Shown: positions 34,581 to 42,515 of the stretch, one piece after another
Position numbering within the stretch: position 1 is the first letter of the stretch
How the letters are laid out: every line of letters begins with the position of its first letter
Notes under the pieces: generated by a model
The model's database searches: none
What the model was told of the DNA's origin: nothing
Seen by the model: only the letters and a program-made list of their open reading frames with translations
Assembly: GCA_046349355.1 (NCBI GenBank)
Contig: JAXMCM010000020.1
Location: 124,001-188,000, forward strand
DNA from: CALKJU01 sp046349355
Lineage (GTDB): Bacteria; Pseudomonadota; Alphaproteobacteria; Geminicoccales; Geminicoccaceae
Length of the DNA stretch: 64,000 nucleotides
Reading direction: 5' to 3'
Position numbers and translations under genes: made by a program

Positions 34581-35930
34581 TCAGCCGAGCCCGCGCGCCT
34601 TCGCCACCTCGTGCACCGCCCGGGCTGCCGCCTGTACAGCGCGGTCGAGCTGGTCCTGCGTGGCGTTGAGCGGCGGCGCCATCTCGAAGGCATGGCCGAT
34701 GGTGCAGGCGAGCACGCCGCTCTCGTCGCGCATGTGCCGCACGACCGCCGCCACCGTGTCGTCGGCGAACGGTGCCTTGGTCTTGCGGTCGGCGGTGAGC
34801 TCGACCGCGTGCCAGTGGCCGATGCCGCGGACCTGCGCGACGATCGGATGCCTGCCAAGCGCGTCCTCGAGCGCCTGGCGGATGTACTCGCCGTTCTGCC
34901 GGGCGCGAGGGATCAGCCCGTCGCGCTCCTTGATGCGGATGGCGGCGTTGGCGGCGGCGGCGCAGGCAGCATGGCCGCTGAAGGTGTGGACGTGCCGGAA
35001 CATCGGGATCGCGTCGGCGATCTCGCTGCGGGTGATCACCGCGCCCATCGGCGCGTAGCCGGCGGTCAGCGCCTTGGCCATGGTCATGATGTCGGGCTCG
35101 AGCCCGAAATGCTCGCAGGCGAACCAGGCGCCCGTCCGCCCGAAGCCGGTGATCACCTCGTCGGCGATCAGCAGCACGCCGTAGCGGTCGCAGATCTCGC
35201 GGATCCGCTGCCAGTAGTGGCGCGGCGGCACCTGCACCCCGTGCGCCTGCATGATCGGCTCGCCGATGAAGGCGGCGACATAGTCCGGGCCCTCGAGCTC
35301 GATCTGCCGCTCGAGCGCCGTGGCACAGAAGTCGGCGTAGGCCTCCTCGTCCATCCCGTAGGGATTCTTCCACCCGGTCGGGTTCGGGATGAAGCTGTGT
35401 CCCGGCACCCGCGGGTCGGGCACCTCGCGCACCGGCAGCCAGTCGGTGACCGACAGCGCCCCCATCGTCGCGCCATGGTAGGCGGTCATCCGCGAGATCG
35501 TCTTCCAGGCGCGTGGCTTCCGGCCCGACGCCTGCTGGTACTGCCGGGCGAGCTTCAGCGCGCACTCGACCGATTCGGAGCCGCCGCTGACGAAGATGAC
35601 CTTGTCCAGCCGTCCTGGCGCCAGCCGGGCGATGGTCGAAGCCAGCTGGATCGTCGGCGGGGCGACATGCGAGCCGGTGCCGATGTAGTGCAGCGTCGAC
35701 AGCTGCTGGGCGACCGCGGCGGCGATTTCCGGATTGCCGTAGCCCAGCGAGTTGGCCCGCGTGTGCGAGCCCATCATGTCGAGATAGGTCCGCCCGTGGA
35801 CATCGGTCAGCTCGAGCCCTTGGCCGCTGACATAGACCACCGGGTCGGCGTCGCGCCCGTCGCGGGCGACCAGCGGCATCAGGCAGTGCGCCTGGGCCTC
35901 GCGCTCGAGTTCCGTGCTGAGCTGGTGCAT
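34581..35930 (-). CDS. Class III PLP-dependent aminotransferase
   Basis: A 449-residue omega-aminotransferase-type enzyme. The cofactor Asp is in LLIADEVITGFGRTG (D257) and the Schiff-base lysine in IMTMAKALTAGYAP (K286); the phosphate loop is VSGGSESVECALKLAR. The motifs fit the beta-alanine/pyruvate and taurine-type aminotransferase group acting on terminal amines. I start at the ATG at 35930, preceded by GGGGAGG at nine bases. The rhomboid gene follows at once, so the two may be co-transcribed. It is one of two aminotransferases in the window and could deaminate imported amines, but the substrate is not set by the sequence. Confidence 0.92.
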   Translation of the reverse strand: MHQLSTELEREAQAHCLMPLVARDGRDADPVVYVSGQGLELTDVHGRTYLDMMGSHTRANSLGYGNPEIAAAVAQQLSTLHYIGTGSHVAPPTIQLASTIARLAPGRLDKVIFVSGGSESVECALKLARQYQQASGRKPRAWKTISRMTAYHGATMGALSVTDWLPVREVPDPRVPGHSFIPNPTGWKNPYGMDEEAYADFCATALERQIELEGPDYVAAFIGEPIMQAHGVQVPPRHYWQRIREICDRYGVLLIADEVITGFGRTGAWFACEHFGLEPDIMTMAKALTAGYAPMGAVITRSEIADAIPMFRHVHTFSGHAACAAAANAAIRIKERDGLIPRARQNGEYIRQALEDALGRHPIVAQVRGIGHWHAVELTADRKTKAPFADDTVAAVVRHMRDESGVLACTIGHAFEMAPPLNATQDQLDRAVQAAARAVHEVAKARGLG

Positions 35931-35975
35931 GACTGCGGCCTCCCCCTGCCGAGGGCTGCAGCCTAGCATCGGCCC

Positions 35976-38900
35976 TCAGAACAGGAAGTCGTCCTCGCTC
36001 AGCGCCGTCACGCCCTCGACCGTGATCTGCAGGTCCCCGACCTTCACCACCACGGCCGTCCCGGCCGGCGTCAGGGTCAGGTCCGCGAACGTCAACGCGG
36101 CGGAACCGCCGCCTGCATAGCCCGCAAAGTCGATGACGTCCTCGCCACGGACAAACTGGGTGATGCGATCGTTGCCGTCGCCGGCAAGGAAAACGAAGCG
36201 GTCGTCGCCCCAGCCACCTTGCTGCACGTCGTCGCCGGTGCCGCCGAGAATGACGTCGTCGCCATTGCCGCCGTAGACCGTGTCGTCGCCAGCGCCCCCG
36301 GCAATGGTATCGTCGCCGCGCTCGCCGACGACCGTGTCGTTGCCATTGCCGCCATCGGCAAAGTCCGAGCCCCAGCCGGCGTCGACCCTGTCGTTGCCGC
36401 CTCCGCCCAGCATCGCGTCGTCGCCCTGGGTGCCGGCGACGCCATTACCGTCGTCGCCATCGGTGACGGAGCGACCGGCCGTGTCGCTCTTGCCGGTCAG
36501 GGTCACCGTGACCGTCTCGACGACGGTGTGGCCGCTGCCGTCCTCGATCGTTACCGAGTAACTCTGCTCGATGGTGCGGCCCGGGCGGAGCCGGTCAAGC
36601 TCGACGTCCTCGACATGGTAGGTCCAGCGCAGGCGACCCGCGGCGTCGATCTCGGCCGCGAGCGAGCCGCGATAGCGCTCGGCATCCGGGCTCACCGCGG
36701 TCACCTCGGCATCGGCGCCGAGAGCCGGATCGGGGTCCGCACGGCCAAAGGCGCTGTGGACGAAACGATTCTCCTGCCGGTTGCCCTCGCCGAGCTCGGT
36801 GACGGCCCCGGCGGTGGTCGCCGCGACCAGCACGATGGTCGGGCCGGCGGCCGCTGCGGCCAGCTGGATCGTGTCGGTGCTGTCGACGCTGGTGATGCTG
36901 TAGAGCCCGTCGTCGAACTCGACGTACTCGACGGTCTCCCAGGCGATGGTCTCGACGTTGCCGGCGCTGCTCGTCGCGATCAGCTCGCTGCCGCTGACCT
37001 CGAAGCTGTAGTCGGCATAGGTGCCGCCGATGACGGCCGTGTCGGTGCCGTTGCCACCGTCGTAGGTGTCGTTGCCGTCACCGCCGTAGAACAGGGCGTC
37101 GTAGGACGTACCCCAGTTGTTCTCCTCGGCGATCAGGATGTCGTTGCCGGCGCCGCCCCAGAACGTGTCGTTGCCGTTGGCGCCGATGATGGTGTCGGAG
37201 AACTCGGTGCCGATCGCGTTCTCGACGTCGCTGAGCGCGTCGTTGCCGTTGCCCCAGCCGATGCCGCTGGCGAAGTCGATCAGCGTGCCCTTCGTACCGG
37301 TCGAGTAGTCGAGCGTGTCGATCCCGTCCCCGCCGTCGACGGTGTCGGTCCCGCCGCCCGCCATGATCCGGTCGTCGCCGTTGCCCCCGTAGAGGGAGTC
37401 GTTTCCGGCATCGCCGAGGATCGAGTTGTCGCCGCTGTCGCCGTACAGGCTGTCGCCATAGGTCGACCCGGCGATGCCCTCGATGCCGTCGAAGGTGTCG
37501 CCCGCAGCGTCTCCCGTGTTTGTCCCCGCCCCGTCCAGGTAGACGGTGACCGCTGCGGATGCGGTGTAGTAGCCGGCGAAGTCGACACCGTCGCCGCCGG
37601 TCAGGGTGTCGCCGCCATTGCCGCCCTCGAGTGTCGAGCCCAGGCCGCGTCCGGTCAGCGTGTCGGCAAGGCTCGTCCCGATGACGACCTCGATGTCCGA
37701 CAGCGTGTCGCCGTCGGAGGCCGTCCCGGCGCCGAGATCGACGGTGATGGCATCCGTCGCATCGGCGTAGCTGACGGTGTCGGTCCCGCCTTCGCCGGCA
37801 AGCGTGTCGCCGCCGTTGCCGCCCACCAGCGTGTCGCCGCCGCTGCCGCCGAAGACGGTATCGTCGCCATCGGCGCCGTCGATGCCGTTGCCGTCGTCGC
37901 TGGCCGTCAGCGTGTCATCGTCGTTCGAGCCGATCAGGCTCTCGATGTCGACGTAGGTGTAGTTGGGCGAGGCTGCGGAGCCCAGCCTGTCGTAGCCGGT
38001 GCCGGCGCCGAGATCGACCGTCACCGCCGCATCGGCATAGAGGTGCGAGGCGGTGTCCGTGCCGTTGCCGCCGTCGAGCGAGGCGGCACCGGTGCTGATC
38101 GCCAGCAGGTCGTTGCCGTTGCCGCCATAAAGCAGCTCGGTCTCGGGGCCCTCGGTGGTATCGGTCGTGACGAAGCCGTAGATCTGGTCGTCGCCGTCAT
38201 CCCCGTAGATCTCGTCGGGGCCGGCACCACCGTAGAGGATGTCGTCGCCGTCGAATCCGCGGATGTAGCTGCGGTCAGTGGAGGCGTAGGCTGCGGTTTC
38301 CTCGAATTGCGACGGCACCACCAGCTGGTCGTTGACCGTCATGATGTCGCCCATGACGGTGCCGCCGATGACGATCTTGCCCGAGCCCGAGGGATTGACG
38401 ATCGACAGCGGGCCGAACGCGCCGAAGGCGACGATGTCGGTGCCGCTGGCCGCGAGCAGGCTGACCTCGCTGTCTTCGCCGAGCGCGTAGACATCGTCCG
38501 AGTTGGAGACGCCCGAGGAGGTGATGGTCACCGACGTCGCGAGCAGCGACTGGATGGCGTCGATGGTGTAGGTCGACGACGAGTCGGCGATGCCCAGCGC
38601 CTCGAGATAGCTGCTGTCGAGGAAGACCTCGGCGTAGGTGGTGCCCGAGACGCCGTCGTTGAACTTGATGCCCCAGCCGCTGACGCCGGAGACCGCAGCG
38701 CTGGTGAAATAGGCGACTTCCTCGGTCAGCGTGACGCCGCTCTCGAGCGGCAGGTAGATGACGTCCTCGCTAGGGTTGAAGTCCTTGATGACGAGGACGT
38801 CCTCGTTGGTCTTCGGCTTGCTGGACTTCAGCATCGCGAAGATCCAGTCGTCGAGGGTCGAGGCCAGCGTGCCGAGCGCGGCGCCGACACCCGTCAGCAG

Positions 38901-39602
38901 GACGGTGCTGCCCATCTCGCCGATGATCTCGGCGACTTCGTCCTCGGCGAGCTTGCCGAGAATCTCCTGGCATTCGTCGTAGGCACCGAAGTCGATGTAG
39001 TTCTGGACGTAGGTGCCCCAGATGTCGCTCGTGCTCGAGCTGCTGCCACTGTCGTAGCTGAGCATGAACGAGTCCGACCCGTCGCCGCCTTCCACGACGT
39101 CGGTGTCGTTGTTGCCGCGCGGGCCGGCGTCGATCTGGTCGTCGCCGGGGCCGCCATAGACGGTGTCGGAGCCGTTTCCGGCGTAGATGATGTCGTTGCC
39201 GGTGAGGCTGGTGTCCTCCGACGGCGTCTGCCAGTCGGTGGACGAGACGATCGTCGGCAGGTCGGCGTAGTCGCCATAGATCAGGTCGTTGTCGGATCCG
39301 GCGCTGACATAGTCGTCGCCGCTGCCGCCGAAGGTCAGATCGTTGTGGCCGCCTCCCTCGAGCGTATCGTTGCCCAGGCCGCCGTAGATCGTGTCGGCCG
39401 CCGACGGACTCGTGATGATGACATCCGTCGAGTCCATTCCGGAGACCGGGGTGACGAGGTAGTTGGTGCTCGTCCCGTTCGGGGTGTCGAACTTGTAGCC
39501 GACGTAGCCGCTATTGCCGTAGTAGTTGGACGGCAGTTCGAAGAAGGCCTTGTTGCCGGAGCCGGCGGTCTCGTCGTCGGCCGTGACGGTATAGCGGGTC
39601 AT
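35976..39602 (-). CDS. Large RTX (hemolysin-type calcium-binding) protein, 1208 aa
   Basis: Acidic secreted protein dominated by RTX nonapeptides of GGxGxDxLx type. A short N-terminal domain is followed by one RTX block (about 72-165). A non-repeat region follows (about 185-380, with a helical DECQEILGKLAEDEVAEII segment and a hydrophobic LLTGVGAALGTLA stretch). Several further RTX blocks lie at about 440-830, and near 940-1045 there is a VCBS-like beta domain (AAEIDAAGRLRWTYHVED, VTIEDGSGHTVVETVTV). The last RTX array leads to a C-terminus ending VTALSEDDFLF, the likely type I secretion signal. No catalytic domain is recognised; an adhesin or matrix role is inference. AGGAAG stands five bases before the ATG. 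Confidence 0.9.
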   Translation of the reverse strand: MTRYTVTADDETAGSGNKAFFELPSNYYGNSGYVGYKFDTPNGTSTNYLVTPVSGMDSTDVIITSPSAADTIYGGLGNDTLEGGGHNDLTFGGSGDDYVSAGSDNDLIYGDYADLPTIVSSTDWQTPSEDTSLTGNDIIYAGNGSDTVYGGPGDDQIDAGPRGNNDTDVVEGGDGSDSFMLSYDSGSSSSTSDIWGTYVQNYIDFGAYDECQEILGKLAEDEVAEIIGEMGSTVLLTGVGAALGTLASTLDDWIFAMLKSSKPKTNEDVLVIKDFNPSEDVIYLPLESGVTLTEEVAYFTSAAVSGVSGWGIKFNDGVSGTTYAEVFLDSSYLEALGIADSSSTYTIDAIQSLLATSVTITSSGVSNSDDVYALGEDSEVSLLAASGTDIVAFGAFGPLSIVNPSGSGKIVIGGTVMGDIMTVNDQLVVPSQFEETAAYASTDRSYIRGFDGDDILYGGAGPDEIYGDDGDDQIYGFVTTDTTEGPETELLYGGNGNDLLAISTGAASLDGGNGTDTASHLYADAAVTVDLGAGTGYDRLGSAASPNYTYVDIESLIGSNDDDTLTASDDGNGIDGADGDDTVFGGSGGDTLVGGNGGDTLAGEGGTDTVSYADATDAITVDLGAGTASDGDTLSDIEVVIGTSLADTLTGRGLGSTLEGGNGGDTLTGGDGVDFAGYYTASAAVTVYLDGAGTNTGDAAGDTFDGIEGIAGSTYGDSLYGDSGDNSILGDAGNDSLYGGNGDDRIMAGGGTDTVDGGDGIDTLDYSTGTKGTLIDFASGIGWGNGNDALSDVENAIGTEFSDTIIGANGNDTFWGGAGNDILIAEENNWGTSYDALFYGGDGNDTYDGGNGTDTAVIGGTYADYSFEVSGSELIATSSAGNVETIAWETVEYVEFDDGLYSITSVDSTDTIQLAAAAAGPTIVLVAATTAGAVTELGEGNRQENRFVHSAFGRADPDPALGADAEVTAVSPDAERYRGSLAAEIDAAGRLRWTYHVEDVELDRLRPGRTIEQSYSVTIEDGSGHTVVETVTVTLTGKSDTAGRSVTDGDDGNGVAGTQGDDAMLGGGGNDRVDAGWGSDFADGGNGNDTVVGERGDDTIAGGAGDDTVYGGNGDDVILGGTGDDVQQGGWGDDRFVFLAGDGNDRITQFVRGEDVIDFAGYAGGGSAALTFADLTLTPAGTAVVVKVGDLQITVEGVTALSEDDFLF

Positions 39603-39755
39603 GAGGCTTCCTGCCGCTTTGGACCGCGGAAGCGCCGCTCCTCCCTGCCGCCGGATACCTCCTCAGGCCGCAGCGCCCGATGGACCGCCGCCCCCTGCCG
39701 ATCCAGGTCGACCGTTGCGGGCCTTCCGCCGCTCGTTTGTCGCCACCTTAGCGCT

Positions 39756-42128
39756 TCAGGCGAAGAACAGGAAGTCGTCCTCGCCAAATGCGGTCACTCC
39801 CTTCACCGTCAGCACGTCCTCCGCGGCACTCCCGCCGTTGGCGAGTCCGAGATCGATGACGGTGTTCCCGACGCTGGTTGTCAGGTCGAGGGTGAGATCG
39901 GCAAAGACGATCCCGGAGTAGCCGCGCAGGTCGATGACGTCCTTGCCCGCGTCGAAGTCCCAGATGGTGTCGATGTCGCTCCCCGGAGCGAAGACAAAGC
40001 GGTCGGCGCCTCGGTCGAAGTCGACGCTGGTGCTGGTGAAGGATTCACCCGCGAGGTCGTCGTTGCCGGCACCGCCATCGATGACGTCGTCACCGCCTCC
40101 GCCATCCCCGACGATGCCGCTGGCCTCTCCGGCGATGGTGTCGTTGCCACTCCCTCCTGCGAGGCTGTCGTCGCCGCCCTGCGAGGCGTTCGCCATGATG
40201 CTCGCATCGCCGAACATGACGTCCTCGGCGTTCCCGCCGCGAAGGATGTCGTCGCCACCGGTCGCGCTCGACAGCAGGGTGAGCGCGTCTCCGTACAGGT
40301 TGTCGCTGCCGTCACCCCCTTCGAGGAGATCGTTGCCACCGCTGTCGGAATCGTTCGCCAGTGCCTGCCCCGTATCGCCAAAGATCACGTCGTTGTCCGC
40401 ACCGCCGTAGAGGCTGTCGCTGCCTGACCGCGCCGTCTGGAGCGTGAAGTTGGCGTCACCGTAGATGGCGTCGACGCCGCCAGCGCCGAAGATGGTGTCG
40501 TTGCCGCCGGAGGACGATCCCTGCAGGTATTCCCCGTCGCCATAGAGCCGGTCGTTCGCATTGCCGGCTTCCAGCAGATCGTCGCCGCCCTGTGCGTTGT
40601 TTGCCAGCGAGACGGCGTCGCCGAACAGCGCGTGGTTGTCACCGGTGTCGCCGATCTCGAGGTGATCGTCGCCACCGACGGCGTTGTCGTACATCTCGCT
40701 GGCATCGGCGTAGATCGTGCCGCTGCCCTCACCGAGATCGATATGATCGTCGCCACCCTGGCTTGAGCCGCGCAGGTAGTAGGCGTCGCCGCGGGCAAGG
40801 TCGAAGTCGTTGCTGTCGCCGCCGGTGATCGAGTCGTCGCCGCCACGCGCGGTCCCGGTGAGCGAGGTCGCGTCGCCGAAGACCTCACCGCCGCCGTCGC
40901 CGGTCAGGATCCGGTCCGCACCACCGACGAAGGCCGTGTCCGAGACGAAGTCGGCGTCGCCGTAGATCCGGTCCGAACCCCCACCGCCGAAGATGGTGTC
41001 CCCGGCAACGGCATTGCTGCCGCTCAGGCTGCCAGCGTCGCCCCACAGCGTATCGTCACCGTTTCCGCCGTACAGCGTGTCCCTGGCGCCCTTCGCTGAA
41101 TCCAGCATGAAGTCGGCGTCGCCGATCAGATAGTCACCACCAATGCTGCCATAGAGCGTGTCGGTTCCCGCCTTGGCCGAGCCGGCAAGGATCGACGCGT
41201 CGCCGGTGATGCTGGAGCCCGCGCCCGCGTAGATGACGTCATTGCCGGCCTGGACGCTGTCGTAGATGTACGCGGCGTCGCCGCAGAGCGCCCCGCCATC
41301 CGCGTCGGCGAGGACGTCGTTGCCGCCGCGCGCATTGCCACGCATCGTTCCGCCGTCGCCGAACAGCTGGTCCGAGCCCTCGCCACCGTCGAGGCTGTCG
41401 GCCCCGCCGATCGACCGGTCGTCCATCTCCTCGGCATCGCCGAACAGGTAGTCGGTACTGTCGTCGCCATGGATCAGGTCGATGCCGCCGACCGCGTCGT
41501 CGACCATGCTGAAGGCATCGCCGGCAATCCGGTCGCTGCCGGTGTCGCCATCGAGGATGTCGTTGCGCCCCTTGGCATGGTCCGAGATGACGCTGGCGTC
41601 GCCGAAAATGCGGTCGTCGCCCTCGCCACCGCCGATGTAGTCGCTGGCCCCCTTGGCCCAGGAGTCGATCCACCAGGCATCGCCGTAGAGGATGTCGTTG
41701 CCGGTTCCGCCGGCAATGTTGTCGACTCCACCCAGCGCCTTGCCGAACTGGAGGCGGGAGTCGCCGAAGATCGTGTCGTTGCCGGCACCCCCGTCGGCAA
41801 AGTCGCGGCCGCCGATGGCCGTGCCATACAGCTGGTAGCTGTCGCCGTAGATCGTGTCGTTGCCGCAGCCGCCGTCGAGACCATCGACGCCCCCGGTGGC
41901 GGTGCTGCGGATCACCCAGCCGTCGCCGACGAGCACGTCGTCGCCGCCGCGGCCCTTCAGGAGGTCATTGCCGCCGGCGCCCGAGGTGATCGCACCGCCG
42001 ACCTGACTGGCTCCGAGATCGTTGCCGGTGGTGTGCCGGTCGCCGAAGATGACGTCGTTGTCGTTGCCCCCGGTGAGGATGTTGGCGTTGCGGGGCGTCG
42101 TCGCGGTACCGCCGATCAGGATGCTCAT
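39756..42128 (-). CDS. RTX-like protein built from a 27-residue super-repeat, 790 aa
   Basis: A secreted RTX-type protein of unusual regularity. From about residue 20 to 690 the chain repeats a unit near 27 residues with the pattern GGxDxLxGGxGxDxIxGDAxxLxxxAx; examples are FGDAEEMDDRSIGGADSLDG and FGDASVISDHAKGRNDILDG. That is three nonapeptides per unit, the third degenerate (GDAxxLxxxA), repeated more than twenty times. The C-terminal domain (VDFDRGADRFVFAPGSDID, DFDAGKDVIDLRGY) ends VKGVTAFGEDDFLFFA, closely like the neighbouring 1208-residue protein, and is the likely secretion signal. No enzyme domain is seen. Only GGGA precedes the ATG at 42128. Confidence 0.88.
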   Translation of the reverse strand: MSILIGGTATTPRNANILTGGNDNDVIFGDRHTTGNDLGASQVGGAITSGAGGNDLLKGRGGDDVLVGDGWVIRSTATGGVDGLDGGCGNDTIYGDSYQLYGTAIGGRDFADGGAGNDTIFGDSRLQFGKALGGVDNIAGGTGNDILYGDAWWIDSWAKGASDYIGGGEGDDRIFGDASVISDHAKGRNDILDGDTGSDRIAGDAFSMVDDAVGGIDLIHGDDSTDYLFGDAEEMDDRSIGGADSLDGGEGSDQLFGDGGTMRGNARGGNDVLADADGGALCGDAAYIYDSVQAGNDVIYAGAGSSITGDASILAGSAKAGTDTLYGSIGGDYLIGDADFMLDSAKGARDTLYGGNGDDTLWGDAGSLSGSNAVAGDTIFGGGGSDRIYGDADFVSDTAFVGGADRILTGDGGGEVFGDATSLTGTARGGDDSITGGDSNDFDLARGDAYYLRGSSQGGDDHIDLGEGSGTIYADASEMYDNAVGGDDHLEIGDTGDNHALFGDAVSLANNAQGGDDLLEAGNANDRLYGDGEYLQGSSSGGNDTIFGAGGVDAIYGDANFTLQTARSGSDSLYGGADNDVIFGDTGQALANDSDSGGNDLLEGGDGSDNLYGDALTLLSSATGGDDILRGGNAEDVMFGDASIMANASQGGDDSLAGGSGNDTIAGEASGIVGDGGGGDDVIDGGAGNDDLAGESFTSTSVDFDRGADRFVFAPGSDIDTIWDFDAGKDVIDLRGYSGIVFADLTLDLTTSVGNTVIDLGLANGGSAAEDVLTVKGVTAFGEDDFLFFA

Positions 42129-42515
42129 GGACTGTCCCAGCGTGTGCCGACTTGGTGTCAGCGCAAGGTGATTTGCTCTAGCCTAGGTAGAGCGAGGGAG
42201 CATCGTCAATAGAATGCTTTGATCAATCCACAATTATTGACGACACAAAAGTATTTGACAAAGTCAATTTGGCGCCGATGCGAGATGATCGGAGGCAGAA
42301 CAGAACGGTTGAGATTGGAAAGCCTAAAATTAGAAAATGCCGGGTACTTGCACCTGCCTACGGTTGAAGAGCAGCAGTTCACGCCAATTCGGCCCAGGAA
42401 GCAAGTGCGTCCATTCCGGGTTCGCGCGGGCAGCGATGCCGCGGGGGGCCGCCGGTTGCCTCGCCCCGGCCGGCCCGGCAGGATCGCCGGCGTTCGCTGG
42501 ACAGGGGGCTGCATC
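42129..42515. other. 387-base AT-rich divergent intergenic region
   Basis: The longest gene-free stretch in the window, between the start of the 27-residue-repeat RTX gene and the second dimethylglycine-dehydrogenase-like gene. Its first 230 bases are clearly more A+T-rich than the surroundings, the second half returns to high G+C. It contains a palindrome TTGACAAAGTCAA (42255-42267), two spaced TTGAC elements (42238-42242 and 42255-42259) and a candidate promoter described separately. An in-frame TTG at 42219 would extend the downstream protein by 99 residues, but the translation is not family-like and I reject it. Confidence 0.6.
42233..42261 (-). promoter_or_regulatory. Candidate sigma-70-like promoter for the RTX gene
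   Basis: On the minus strand TTGTCA (42261-42256) is separated by exactly 17 bases from AATAAT (42238-42233), a near-consensus arrangement rare in this G+C-rich window. It points toward the RTX gene starting at 42128, giving a leader of about 100 bases. The -35 element lies inside the palindrome TTGACAAAGTCAA, so a regulator bound there could block it. Confidence 0.45.

Noticed and set aside
36219..40427. A 1402-codon open frame on the plus strand across both RTX genes
   Set aside because: It is antisense to repetitive RTX coding sequence; G+C-rich repeats keep the opposite frame free of stops. The translation is low complexity with no start context or family likeness.
40400..42100. Tandem repeats that could be taken for a CRISPR array
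   Set aside because: The periodicity is 81 bases, in frame and degenerate at the third codon position, and encodes the RTX super-repeat. There are no identical repeats with unique spacers.
42219..42515. An N-terminal extension of 99 residues for the second flavoprotein from a TTG
   Set aside because: The extension is not family-like and crosses promoter elements. A GTG at 42516 with AGGGGG places the FAD motif at its normal distance.
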